Shown here one piece after another: positions 16,209 through 24,215 of a stretch of 52,565 nt of DNA. The position numbers were made by a program, and so were the translations under genes. Every line of letters begins with the position of its first letter. Positions within the stretch are counted from its first letter, which is position 1. Below the pieces are notes generated by a model. It saw nothing but the letters and a program-made list of their open reading frames with translations, ran no database searches and was not told the DNA's origin. The stretch comes from Phycisphaeraceae bacterium (GTDB lineage Bacteria > Planctomycetota > Phycisphaerae > Phycisphaerales > UBA1924). The DNA lies in the NCBI GenBank assembly GCA_021297895.1, contig JAJTHN010000034.1:1-52565 (forward strand). Direction: 5' to 3'.

Positions 16209-17225
16209 TCAGGCTCGGCGGACCATTTCCTTGCGATCGCGCGCCGGGATGACGGACTTGAGATCGTCGAGCCAGCGCCGCGCGTCCTGAACGTAGCCGG
16301 CTGTCGGCTTGACGCTCAGGCCAGCGAGCGAGGCGCGGGCGATCCAGTAGCGGTTCATGCGAGCCATGAGCAGTTCGCGAACAACCTTCGCGGCCATCGA
16401 TGCCAGCGCAACGGGCAGATATGACGACTCGGCCTCCGGTTGCACGAGCGCAACGAGCGCCCGGGCCTCGGAGTCGGGCGTTGTGCCTCGGAGTGTGTAT
16501 CTCGCACGCTGCGGGGACTCGTGATCGACGTTGACGGTCAGCGTGGAAGCGTGCGACTGCGGGATGAGATTGGCGAGGTAGTTGGCGTAGTCGGTTCGGC
16601 CGCCCTGTCGATCGAGGATGACGCGGGTTTCGTGGCCGGGCGTTGTCATGTCGGCCCAGCGGGACCAGACCGTGGACATGTGACTCGACAGACCCAGCGC
16701 GGTGGCGCGGGCTTTGGAGCCCTCATCTCTCACGACCTGGTTGAAGCGGGTCTCGCCGACGACGAAGACGGAGAGCTCGAGAAGTTCAACGCGAGCGTCC
16801 GCCATGGCGCGGGCCAGGAGGTTTGCGTCGATCTTCAGTCGGTCAAGATCAACAGGCAGCGCGACCGGTTCCCCTTCGTACCACGGGTGCGGCTCGATGG
16901 CGCAGCCAAGGGCGGCGAGGAGATCGGAGTCACTTGTGGGCGAGAGGCCGGTCGCCGAAAGGGTGGAGAGCACGCCGCGGAGGAGATGGGTGAGCGGATG
17001 GCGCTTCGAGTCGTTGGGGAGCTTGAGACGCTTGCTGTCCTCGATCGGGATCTTTCGAGCGTCAGAGGGAGATCGCGTGACGGCGGGCGCGAGCAGCGAC
17101 CAGAAGTCGGGTGCAGGAGAGTCGGGGGACCAGTCGTGGACGCGAAACGCGGCCATGCCGACCGTCAGCGGGCCGATCATGGGGCCGAAGCCCGCTTCAT
17201 CCATGCCGACGATGGTGAGAGCCAC
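16209..17225 (-). CDS. RNase HII-like protein, divergent and enlarged
   Basis: 338 residues beginning at a GTG. The N-terminus VGMDEAGFGPMIGPLTVGM has the RNase HII DEAG block (Asp9, Glu10). IEDSKRLKL matches the DSK motif, ILDRQGG lies where the third acidic residue is expected, SSYLPVALASMAAKVVRE replaces the usual SIxAKVxRD block, and KPTAGYVQDARRWL resembles the terminal GYPT region. Classical RNase HII is about 200 residues, so over 100 residues are inserted. The final catalytic acid appears as Glu instead of Asp. It probably processes RNA-DNA hybrids but activity is uncertain. It heads a unit with ribD and the aminotransferase. Confidence 0.75.
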   Translation of the reverse strand: MALTIVGMDEAGFGPMIGPLTVGMAAFRVHDWSPDSPAPDFWSLLAPAVTRSPSDARKIPIEDSKRLKLPNDSKRHPLTHLLRGVLSTLSATGLSPTSDSDLLAALGCAIEPHPWYEGEPVALPVDLDRLKIDANLLARAMADARVELLELSVFVVGETRFNQVVRDEGSKARATALGLSSHMSTVWSRWADMTTPGHETRVILDRQGGRTDYANYLANLIPQSHASTLTVNVDHESPQRARYTLRGTTPDSEARALVALVQPEAESSYLPVALASMAAKVVRELLMARMNRYWIARASLAGLSVKPTAGYVQDARRWLDDLKSVIPARDRKEMVRRA

Positions 17226-17230
17226 GACCG

Positions 17231-17236
17231 AGGGTA
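17231..17236 (-). promoter_or_regulatory. Putative -10 element, leaderless start of the RNase HII-like gene
   Basis: On the minus strand TACCCT lies five bases before the GTG at 17225. A weak -35-like TTCGCT is 17 bases further upstream (17254-17259). There is no Shine-Dalgarno. Confidence 0.45.
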
Positions 17237-17259
17237 GTCGGAGGGAGCATGGCAGCGAA

Positions 17260-17276
17260 GGGCCTGCAACAGGCCC
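17260..17276. other. Hairpin with CAA loop between tRNA-Leu and the RNase HII-like gene
   Basis: GGGCCTG-CAA-CAGGCCC, a perfect 7-bp stem. A second stem of the same design (GCGGGC-CAA-GCCCGC) is at 17309-17323. Both lie between the tRNA terminator and the next promoter. Function unknown. Confidence 0.45.
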
Positions 17277-17333
17277 AAAGCGGCTACGGGCAAAGCGGCA
17301 AGGAACGAGCGGGCCAAGCCCGCAGAAATGAAC

Positions 17334-17359
17334 AAGGCCCGCCTGATGGGGCGGGCCTT
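17334..17359 (-). terminator. Terminator-like hairpin after tRNA-Leu
   Basis: A perfect 10-bp stem (AAGGCCCGCC/GGCGGGCCTT) with a 6-base loop, 10 bases downstream of the tRNA 3' end. The following minus-strand bases are moderately T-rich (GTTCATTTC). It is probably an intrinsic terminator. Confidence 0.6.
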
Positions 17360-17368
17360 GGTCGAAAG

Positions 17369-17452
17369 TGCGGTCGAGAGGAGTTGAACCTCCAAGCCCT
17401 TGCGGGCACTAGAACCTGAATCTAGCGCGTCTGCCAATTCCGCCACGACCGC
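17369..17452 (-). tRNA. tRNA-Leu (anticodon CAG)
   Basis: 84 nt on the minus strand. The acceptor stem GCGGTCG pairs perfectly with CGACCGC and the discriminator base is A. The anticodon arm CTAGA-TTCAGGT-TCTAG places CAG in the loop, reading CUG leucine codons. The long variable arm (GCCC-GCAA-GGGC) is typical of class II leucine tRNAs. The 3' CCA is not encoded. It has its own promoter and is followed by a hairpin terminator. Confidence 0.95.
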
Positions 17453-17463
17453 GTTCGGGGGGA

Positions 17464-17492
17464 AGAATAGACCGGTGCAGGGGCGGAGGCAA
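17464..17492 (-). promoter_or_regulatory. Promoter of tRNA-Leu
   Basis: On the minus strand TTGCCT (17487-17492) and TATTCT (17464-17469) are separated by exactly 17 bases, and the -10 lies 11 bases before the mature 5' end. Confidence 0.65.
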
Positions 17493-17569
17493 TGGCCGGG
17501 AACAGGCCACTGGCCGCCGCGGTCGGTCAGGGGCCACCAAAGGCACTTATCGGGATGTCCGCACCGCTG

Positions 17570-17860
17570 CTACGCGGCCCGGGGAGCGGGGCGGGGCGGC
17601 GTGGACCGCGGGGGCGTTGAGGTCGGACGCAGGGCGCGGTCGGAGAGGACCCAGAGGAGCATCGCCTCGTTGTGCAGGTGGGCGGGGACGTCGTCCTCGC
17701 CGCCGATGGCACCGAGGCTGGAGCCGGTTTCCCAGAGCAGCACCATGTCATCGGGGTCGATGCGGATCTGGAGGGTGGGGTCGTTCCACGCGGTGCCGGC
17801 CGCGGCACGCACGAAGGACTCGAAGTCATCGGACAACATGGGCCACTGCTCTCGCGTCAT
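17570..17860 (-). CDS. Small hypothetical protein
   Basis: 96 residues. The N-terminal two thirds looks folded and acidic (LSDDFESFVRAAAGTAWNDP, then IRIDPDDMVLLWETG), followed by HLHNEAMLLWVLSDR and a Pro/Arg/Thr tail that is probably disordered. I do not recognise a family. The ATG at 17860 is chosen because AGGAG lies 7 bases upstream; a longer frame to 18004 would add only low-complexity Pro/Arg/Ser sequence. It lies between the tRNA-Leu promoter and the DUF4259 gene on the same strand. Confidence 0.6.
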   Translation of the reverse strand: MTREQWPMLSDDFESFVRAAAGTAWNDPTLQIRIDPDDMVLLWETGSSLGAIGGEDDVPAHLHNEAMLLWVLSDRALRPTSTPPRSTPPRPAPRAA

Positions 17861-18165
17861 GCGTGTGCTCCTGAGTCGGGTGCCGAGGTGAGACGGCGCG
17901 ATGCGGGCTGCAGCGGGCCGGCGGCGTTGCCGCGGGGGGCGACGGGAATGCGACGGGGGTGAACTGCGCGTGAGCGTCGCTGGATGCGGCGAACCTGAGA
18001 TCATCCGTGAAGTGCCGAGGCGTGCCGAAGGGCAGAAGGCCCCTTGGCGGGAGCGTGAGACAGATCTTCGAGTAGTTGTCCGGGAACCCGATGCGTGAGT
18101 TTCGGCGATCCGCCAAGCAACGCAAGGGAAAAGCGAGATGTCGATTCCGGTGGGCAGGCGGTGGA
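17861..18165. other. Intergenic, nothing recognised
   Basis: About 305 bases between the small hypothetical gene and the DUF4259 gene. Apart from the AGGAG of the downstream gene I see no convincing promoter, hairpin or conserved small frame. Confidence 0.5.
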
Positions 18166-18588
18166 TCAGCGGTCGGTTGCAGGCCCGGCAAGCCGCGAAA
18201 TCAGCGACTGGAGATGACCATCCCAGGCCGGGAAATCCGGGGATTCACCCCAGAGTTGCTGCAACTCGGAATCTGTTCGCACACGGGTTATCGCTCTGCG
18301 TGCCAGTGCGAGCAGGTCCGCGGAAGGCACTTCGAGCGCGTTGGCATCAAGCCAGAGGTGAACTTCTTCGGGCAGCGAGGTGTGCGGCCGGCCGATGAGC
18401 GCGGCGAGAGTCTCGGCGGCGGCGATGGCGTTGGCGGCCTCGGTGATGTCGACGTATCGCTCGGGCGGAGCCAGGGCCACGAGCTCGATCGACCGCTCGG
18501 GCAGGTTCAGGCCGAGGGACTCGACCAGTTCAAAGAGCCAGTCTCCGGAATCGTCGTTGTCGAACGGGCCGGTGCCCCATGCGCCCAT
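18166..18588 (-). CDS. DUF4259-like protein
   Basis: 140 residues. The opening MGAWGTGPFDNDDSGDWLFEL is the signature of the DUF4259 family, small cytoplasmic proteins of unknown role. The rest is helical: EAANAIAAAETLAALIG is followed by a SELQQLWGE block. Length is typical. It lies downstream of recA on the same strand, separated by about 150 bases holding a terminator-like hairpin. No Shine-Dalgarno is seen. Confidence 0.8.
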   Translation of the reverse strand: MGAWGTGPFDNDDSGDWLFELVESLGLNLPERSIELVALAPPERYVDITEAANAIAAAETLAALIGRPHTSLPEEVHLWLDANALEVPSADLLALARRAITRVRTDSELQQLWGESPDFPAWDGHLQSLISRLAGPATDR

Positions 18589-18668
18589 GGCGTGTCTCGT
18601 TTGGCAGGCTTTGCTCGTTGAAGGCGCGCCGCGTCTCAGCGGGAGGACGTTCGTGCCGCGGATCGAAT

Positions 18669-18698
18669 GCCGACGGCGGGCGGTGGCCCGGCGTCGGC
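18669..18698 (-). terminator. Hairpin downstream of recA
   Basis: GCCGACG-G-CGGGC, loop GGTG, then GCCCG-G-CGTCGGC: twelve base pairs interrupted by one G-G mismatch, 38 bases after the recA stop. There is no T-run. Confidence 0.4.
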
Positions 18699-18735
18699 GT
18701 GATGGAGTGATTGAGGCCCGCGATCGAACGCCGAT

Positions 18736-19953
18736 TCAGTCCTCGAGGACTTCGCCGGTGTCGGTGTCGACATCGGCCGGGGGCGTGGGTGCGGGGCTTG
18801 AGGCGAGCGCGGCCATCTTGACCTTCATCGTGTTGGCGCGGATCTCCTTGGCGAGGTCGGCGTTCTCCTTGATGAACTTCTTGGCGTTCTCGCGGCCCTG
18901 GCCAAGGCGTGTGGGGCCGTAGGTGAACCAGGCGCCGGACTTGTCGACGACCTTGGCATCGACGGCGAGGTCGAGAAGATCGCCCGAGCCGGAGATGCCC
19001 TCGTCGAACATGATGTCGAACTCGGACTCGCGGAAGGGCGGTGCGATCTTGTTCTTGACCACGCGGGCACGGGTGCGGTTGCCGACGGTGACCTCGCCGT
19101 CCTTGATCGCGCCGGTTCGGCGGACATCGATGCGCACGGACGAGTAGAACTTCAGGGCGCGGCCGCCGGTGGTGGTCTCGGGAGAGCCGAACATCACGCC
19201 GATCTTCTCGCGGATCTGGTTGATGAAGATGACGGTGCAGTTGGACCGGGCGATGATGCCGGTGAGCTTGCGCATGGCCTGGCTCATGAGGCGTGCCTGA
19301 GCGCCGACCGTGGCGTCGCCCATGTCGCCCTCGATTTCCGACCTCGGGATGAGCGCGGCGACGGAGTCGACGACAATGACATCGACGGCGTTCGAGCGAA
19401 CGAGCATCTCGCAGATCTCCAGCGCCTGCTCGCCGGAGTCGGGCTGGCTCACGAGGAGATCGTCGATGTTGACGCCGATCTTGCGTGCCCAGGACGGGTC
19501 GAGGGCATGCTCGGCATCGATGAATGCGGCGACGCCGCCATCTCGCTGGCCGTGCGCCGCGACGGTGAGTGCGAGCGTGGTCTTGCCGCTTGATTCCGGG
19601 CCGAAAATCTCGATGATTCGCCCACGCGGGATGCCGCGACCGCCGAGGGCCAGGTCGAGGCTGATCAGGCCGGTGGAGATGCCGGGGATCGCGAGATAGG
19701 CCTTCTCGTCGAGCTTCATGATCGAGCCCTTGCCGAAGGCCTTCTCGATCTGACCGACGGCCTGACCCAGAGCCTGTAGTTTCTCCTTGGTCGGAGGCTG
19801 AACGGCGGCGGGCTTGTTTGCGGGAGCCGCGGCGTTTGGAGTGCCGGGGCCGGAGGACTTGCCGTCGCTGCGAGCGGGAGGCTTGACCTCAACCGGAGCC
19901 GAGCGGGGCTTGGTGCCGTTGGACGAGGACGGAACGGGGGCGGGACGATTCAT
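18736..19953 (-). CDS. recA: Recombinase RecA
   Basis: 405 residues. The ATP-dependent strand-exchange protein for homologous recombination and SOS signalling. Walker A is GPESSGKT at residues 118-125; [40 protein letters not shown] and [21 protein letters not shown] are canonical. Compared with E. coli RecA it has an extra N-terminal tail of roughly 55 residues rich in Pro, Ser and Ala, and it lacks a strongly acidic C-terminus. The ATG at 19953 is supported by GAGGAG nine bases upstream. Transcription should start near 20114, giving a leader of about 160 bases. Confidence 0.97.
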   Translation of the reverse strand: MNRPAPVPSSSNGTKPRSAPVEVKPPARSDGKSSGPGTPNAAAPANKPAAVQPPTKEKLQALGQAVGQIEKAFGKGSIMKLDEKAYLAIPGISTGLISLDLALGGRGIPRGRIIEIFGPESSGKTTLALTVAAHGQRDGGVAAFIDAEHALDPSWARKIGVNIDDLLVSQPDSGEQALEICEMLVRSNAVDVIVVDSVAALIPRSEIEGDMGDATVGAQARLMSQAMRKLTGIIARSNCTVIFINQIREKIGVMFGSPETTTGGRALKFYSSVRIDVRRTGAIKDGEVTVGNRTRARVVKNKIAPPFRESEFDIMFDEGISGSGDLLDLAVDAKVVDKSGAWFTYGPTRLGQGRENAKKFIKENADLAKEIRANTMKVKMAALASSPAPTPPADVDTDTGEVLED

Positions 19954-19992
19954 GCAAAAACTCCTCAGCAAGCGGACGTGGCCTGAGGGGAC

Positions 19993-20019
19993 GGGCGGTC
20001 GAGCAAGCTCGATTCGCCC
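19993..20019 (-). promoter_or_regulatory. Stem-loop in the recA leader
   Basis: GGGCG-G-TCGAGC-AA-GCTCGA-TT-CGCCC: two perfect helices separated by a small internal loop, lying 40-66 bases before the recA start within the predicted untranslated leader. It could affect translation or message stability. Confidence 0.35.
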
Positions 20020-20120
20020 CTCGCGGGCGTCCGGGGCCAAGCGCTGGGCAACGAGCGGAAGGAACGTTCGATCCGCGTCGCTGAGCCGGGGGCGGCGCTG
20101 TCGCGGGCCCGGCTGTTCGG

Positions 20121-20149
20121 AATATACAAGTGCCCAAACAGGCTGTCAA
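20121..20149 (-). promoter_or_regulatory. recA promoter
   Basis: On the minus strand TTGACA (20144-20149) and TATATT (20121-20126) are separated by exactly 17 bases. The -35 is a perfect consensus and the -10 differs at one base. It is the best sigma-70-type promoter in the window. Confidence 0.8.
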
Positions 20150-20177
20150 CATTCGCCCTGACAAAAGTCGACTATCC

Positions 20178-20197
20178 ACTGACATACTGTTGTCAGT
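20178..20197 (-). promoter_or_regulatory. Perfect inverted repeat upstream of the recA promoter
   Basis: ACTGACA-N6-TGTCAGT, centred about 40 bases upstream of the recA -35. TGACA half-sites recur: one overlaps the -35 (TGTCA at 20144-20148) and one lies between (TGACA at 20159-20163). It is a candidate operator, possibly for an SOS-type repressor, but it is neither the E. coli nor the Gram-positive LexA box. Confidence 0.45.
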
Positions 20198-20642
20198 CGC
20201 CAAAGACAAGCGCACTGTTTTCAGCCTCACAGGCCCATCCCAGACTCGCTCGATGAAGCCCATGAGGACTTCGTGGTGATCGGCGGCTCGGCCGGCGTTG
20301 TGGATTGTTTCTCCGATGGCCCGAGGCCCAACTCGCATGGAGAATCGCGGATGCTCTCAGCACGCCGACACCGTGCCAGCAGCACGCGTCGCGGCGAAAG
20401 ACACACGCGGCCAGATGATCCGGGCTCGTCCAAACAAAGCGGCCGCCCACCCACAGAGAGGCCGTCGATGATGACGACCGAACTTCGCAGGAGCAGCAAG
20501 CCTCCGCACGCCCCCCCCACTTCACGACGACCGCGTGCTGATGCGTGACCGGCGATGTGCGCCGAAACGCGTGCGAGATGGAGGACGGCTGCCGCGGAAA
20601 GCGGCCGCGGCGGTTTGCAGAGGCGCCGTGGGAGGCCGTAGC
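20198..20642. other. Intergenic between recA and lptD, nothing further recognised
   Basis: About 445 bases of divergent intergenic sequence. Open frames on both strands are arginine/serine-rich, have no ribosome sites and look like chance. The last 15 bases carry GGAGG for lptD. I could not identify the lptD promoter. Confidence 0.5.
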
Positions 20643-23600
20643 ATGGCGACCCCCATGCCCGCTCAATTTCAACGTCGCCGTGTGTGTGCTCTGGTCCGAG
20701 TTGCCGGGTCGGCGGTGATGCTGACCGCTGCGGTGATCGGGTTGGCTGGCGCGACTTCGTGGACATCCTCCGCACGTGCACAAGCGCCGGGCGGTTCGGG
20801 GGGTGATGTCGCGCTGCCGCTGCCCGGGGAAGTGACCGGGCAGGACTTCGCCGGTTTGCGCCTGGCGGCAACGCCTCAGCGCGGCGTGATCGAGATGAGC
20901 GCCCAACGCGGCGCCGTGTGGACGGTTGAGCCAAGACGAGGACCAGAGGCGGGGACGACACTCGGCGCGCCGGTGCAGCGTGTTCTGTTGCGCGGCGATG
21001 TGCGCGTCACGTTCGGTCGGCAGCGCTTCAGCGCGGCCCAGGCAGTGTTGTGGATAGAGCGGCTGGAAACCTCGGCACGCGATCCGCGCGGGTCGGTGTA
21101 TCAGGTCGCGGCGTACTTCGACCGCGTGGGCGATCCGGGCGGAATGTCGGGCAGCACGCAGGTGGGCGACCGCCTTCTGGTGACGGGGCTGATCGATGCG
21201 CCGGCCGGCCAGCCGGCGCTGGCGCTGGACTCTCTGGCGAGCGTGGTGCCGGATGCCGAGTCGGCCCCGTTCGTGGTTGAGAGCGAGCAGCGGCTTTCGA
21301 GGTTCTTGCTGGAGTTGATCACGCCGCGGGGGCAGGAGGTCGAAGGGAACTTCGACACGCGGACGTTCGACCTTGCAAACCCTATGGTGGGGCCGATCGT
21401 GCCCGGGCAGAGCCAGCCGTACGAGCCGGGCTCGCCGCTGAGCGATGAGCGGCTGCGGCAGACGCGATCGGCATTGCTGGAGCGTGCGCGTGCGCGGGGC
21501 GAAGGCATCGCGACCGACGGGCTCGGTGAGCCGTTGCCGGATGCGGGCAGCAGACGCGCGATTGCGACGGGGCCGTTGTTCAGCAGCGCGGGGTTCGTGA
21601 CGGTGTCGGCACGCGACCCGGTTCTCGTGCAGGGCACTGGCGATGAGGGCGAGTCGACGCTTGTGGCCACGGGCGGCGTGGTGGTGCAGTACGCCGACAC
21701 GCGGCTCGGGCGGAACCTTGAGGTGTCGGCCGAGCGCGTCGTGGTGTTCTTCAAGCCCGGAGCGCTCGCGGATGTCCTGCGGACCCCGGCATCGGCGGTC
21801 CGCGGGTTCTATCTCGAAGGCAATGTCGTCGCGACCGACGGAACGAGCACGCTGCGCGGGCCGCGGGTGTACTACGACCTGGAGAACAACCGCGCGTACA
21901 TGATCGACGGCGTGTTCTGGACCTACGACGAGCGGCGCGGCTTGCCGCTGTACGTGCGGGCCAAGACCATCGCGCAGACGGCCGCCAACCAGGTGCGTGC
22001 AACGGACGTTCGGGTGAGTTCTTCGAGCTTCTTTGAACCGCAACTGGCCATCGGCGCATCGGACGTGACGATCACGCGGGAAGCCCCGCCCGGAGAGGTC
22101 GCGGCGACGATCCTCGATGCGAAGAACACGACGCTACGGGCCGGAGGCGTGCCGGTCCTCTGGTGGCCCGGGTTCCGCGGCGATGTGGACCGCTATCTTC
22201 TGCGAGAGGTGAGCCTCGAAAACTCATCGGCCACCGGCTTCGGCGCACGGACACGGTGGGACCTGTTCGGCATTCTGGGCGTCAACGCTCCCAAGGAGTA
22301 TCAGGCCGACCTGCTCCTTGACGCGGCGACCGAACGCGTCTTCGGCGGCGGCGCCCGTGCGGCGTGGAACACGATCAACAACGCCGGCACCGCGTACGGC
22401 TACGTCATTCCCGATGATCGCTCGAGCGATCGCACGCCCAGCGGCACGGACATCGAGAACGATGGCCGCACGCGCGGCGCCGTGCTGTTCGACAATCGCT
22501 GGAAGCTCAGCGACACCTGGAACCTCTTTACGCAGGCGGCGTACGTCAGCGACCCAACCTTCCTGTTCGCCAACGACCGAACGCTGACACAGAACCGCCG
22601 GGAACTGACCTCCAGCGCGGAACTGCGTGGCACCAGCGACAACGCGACGTTCAGCGCGACGGCCAAGGGAACGCTCAACGACTTTATTTCGAACCAGGAC
22701 ATTCTTCAGAGCCAGGGCTATTACGTTCAGAAGCTGCCCGAACTGGCGTACATCCGCGTGGCCGATGATCTCTTCGCGGGAATCAGCCCGGGGCTGCTGA
22801 ACTGGTCTCATGAGTACCGCGTCTCGCGGATGAGCCTGCGGTTCGACGACACGACGCTGAAGGATCTCGGCTTCAACACCACAAGCCTGGCGCAGCAGGC
22901 CCTCGGGCTCGGGCCGAACGATTCGCTCGAGCGCGTGCTCAAGAGCCGCGGGTTCATCGATGATGACGTCACGCGGCTGGACACGCGTCAGCAACTGGAC
23001 CTGACATATCAGGCCGGGCCGGTGACGATCACGCCGTTCCTGACCGGCCGCGCGACATTCTGGGATGACAAGTTCCGCGCTTTCGCGGGTGAGGATGAGG
23101 ATCGGCTTCGTCTCTTCGGCGCGGCGGGCGTGCGGGCGAGCACGACGTTCGCGCGCGTGTACAACGGCGTTGAGGTCGGGTGGCTGGATATCAGCCGCAT
23201 CCGCCACATCGTCACGCCCAGCGTCACGGCGATGGCCAGCGGGGCGACGCGCCCGCAGAGCAGCCTGCCGATTTACGATGACGGCGTCGAGGCGCTCTCG
23301 AGCGGGCGCACGGTGCGCTTCGGCGTTGACCAGGTCTTCCAGACCCAGCGCGGCGGGCCGGGGCGAGCGCGATCGGTGGATCTGCTCAAGGTCAGCACCG
23401 ACCTTGTGCTCTCGACCGACAGCACGGACACGCGCTCGCCCATCCGGCGCTTCTTCGATCCGCAGCCGGAACTGAGCCAGCTCGGAGACTTCCAGACCAC
23501 CGACGCGGTGCTTCAGGTCACCGATGCGGTCGCGCTGACGTTCGCGAACATCTACGATCTGGATGTGCAGCAGAACGCGCGCACGACCGCCGGGCTCCAG

Positions 23601-24074
23601 ACGCAGCACTCGGCGGACTTCTCATCGTTCCTCGAGCTCCGCTACATCAACGCTCGCGATGTGACGTATGTCGCCAGCGGCCTGAACCTGCGGCTCACGC
23701 CCTTCTACACGGGCACGCTCGTCAGCACGTACGACACGACCGAGGGCGAGTTGCAGACCATCGGCGTGGGCCTGACAAGAGAGTTCCCGAGCGTGCTTGC
23801 GAGTCTCACCCTCGGTTACAACAACATCGATGAGGAGACGGGCTTCGGCGTGAAGATCGTTCCGCTGCTCGAGGACCGGCGCGCGGCGGCGATCCGCAGG
23901 ATCAACCCGAACGATCTGTCCCGCGAGGTGGCCGAGGGCGCGGGCGGGGCCGAGGGGGGCCTGAGCGCGATGGGCCCGGGCACGGGCAGCCCGATCGGCA
24001 TCCCGGGTGATGTCACGCCGGGCACGCGGCGGTTGCCGCTGGACACGGTCGTTCCGTCTACGCGGCCGCGGTGA
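20643..24074 (+). CDS. lptD: LPS-assembly outer-membrane protein LptD (OstA/Imp)
   Basis: 1143 residues with an N-terminal signal (AVMLTAAVIGLAG, cleavage probably after ARAQA near residue 47). An OstA/LptA-like beta-jellyroll region follows (for example VQRVLLRGDVRVTFGRQRFS and the later ATGGVVVQYADTRLGRNLEVSAERV), then a long C-terminal beta-barrel half rich in alternating aromatic strands. It would insert lipopolysaccharide into the outer leaflet, supporting an LPS-bearing outer membrane. The only cysteine I can find is in the signal peptide, so the inter-domain disulfides of E. coli LptD are absent. The ATG at 20643 has GGAGG upstream; an open frame back to 20535 is rejected. argJ follows after 141 bases. 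Confidence 0.88.
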   Translation: MATPMPAQFQRRRVCALVRVAGSAVMLTAAVIGLAGATSWTSSARAQAPGGSGGDVALPLPGEVTGQDFAGLRLAATPQRGVIEMSAQRGAVWTVEPRRGPEAGTTLGAPVQRVLLRGDVRVTFGRQRFSAAQAVLWIERLETSARDPRGSVYQVAAYFDRVGDPGGMSGSTQVGDRLLVTGLIDAPAGQPALALDSLASVVPDAESAPFVVESEQRLSRFLLELITPRGQEVEGNFDTRTFDLANPMVGPIVPGQSQPYEPGSPLSDERLRQTRSALLERARARGEGIATDGLGEPLPDAGSRRAIATGPLFSSAGFVTVSARDPVLVQGTGDEGESTLVATGGVVVQYADTRLGRNLEVSAERVVVFFKPGALADVLRTPASAVRGFYLEGNVVATDGTSTLRGPRVYYDLENNRAYMIDGVFWTYDERRGLPLYVRAKTIAQTAANQVRATDVRVSSSSFFEPQLAIGASDVTITREAPPGEVAATILDAKNTTLRAGGVPVLWWPGFRGDVDRYLLREVSLENSSATGFGARTRWDLFGILGVNAPKEYQADLLLDAATERVFGGGARAAWNTINNAGTAYGYVIPDDRSSDRTPSGTDIENDGRTRGAVLFDNRWKLSDTWNLFTQAAYVSDPTFLFANDRTLTQNRRELTSSAELRGTSDNATFSATAKGTLNDFISNQDILQSQGYYVQKLPELAYIRVADDLFAGISPGLLNWSHEYRVSRMSLRFDDTTLKDLGFNTTSLAQQALGLGPNDSLERVLKSRGFIDDDVTRLDTRQQLDLTYQAGPVTITPFLTGRATFWDDKFRAFAGEDEDRLRLFGAAGVRASTTFARVYNGVEVGWLDISRIRHIVTPSVTAMASGATRPQSSLPIYDDGVEALSSGRTVRFGVDQVFQTQRGGPGRARSVDLLKVSTDLVLSTDSTDTRSPIRRFFDPQPELSQLGDFQTTDAVLQVTDAVALTFANIYDLDVQQNARTTAGLQTQHSADFSSFLELRYINARDVTYVASGLNLRLTPFYTGTLVSTYDTTEGELQTIGVGLTREFPSVLASLTLGYNNIDEETGFGVKIVPLLEDRRAAAIRRINPNDLSREVAEGAGGAEGGLSAMGPGTGSPIGIPGDVTPGTRRLPLDTVVPSTRPR

Positions 24075-24124
24075 GCGGGCGTGGCGGACTGTGCCGCCCG
24101 TGTGCGCAGGGGCGGCGCCAGCGC

Positions 24125-24208
24125 AGCGAAAAGCAGAGGACCGCAAGCGAAAAGCAGAGGACCGCAAGCAGGAATCACAGGACAGCAAGCAGGCATCAGA
24201 GGACAAGA
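24125..24208 (+). repeat. Four degenerate 21-base tandem repeats upstream of argJ
   Basis: Two near-identical units (AGCGAAAAGCAGAGGACCGCA) at 24125-24166 are followed by two diverged ones at 24167-24208, ending 7 bases before the argJ ATG. The period equals seven codons and the repeats are in frame with argJ, reading roughly AKSRGPQ, AKSRGPQ, AGITGQQ, AGIRGQE. They are purine-rich. Confidence 0.8.
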
Positions 24209-24215
24209 GACAAGC

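Noticed and set aside
17177-17446. Protein-like frame on the minus strand beginning MAELADALDSGSS
   Set aside because: This is the translated tRNA-Leu sequence, a well-known false gene; the tRNA fold and promoter explain it.
20273-20548. Small plus-strand frame between recA and lptD
   Set aside because: Ser/Arg/Pro-rich, no Shine-Dalgarno or -10 element, no recognisable fold.
24081-24215. Start of argJ at the GTG at 24081
   Set aside because: It would add 45 repetitive residues absent from the family; kept only as an alternative because the repeats are in frame.
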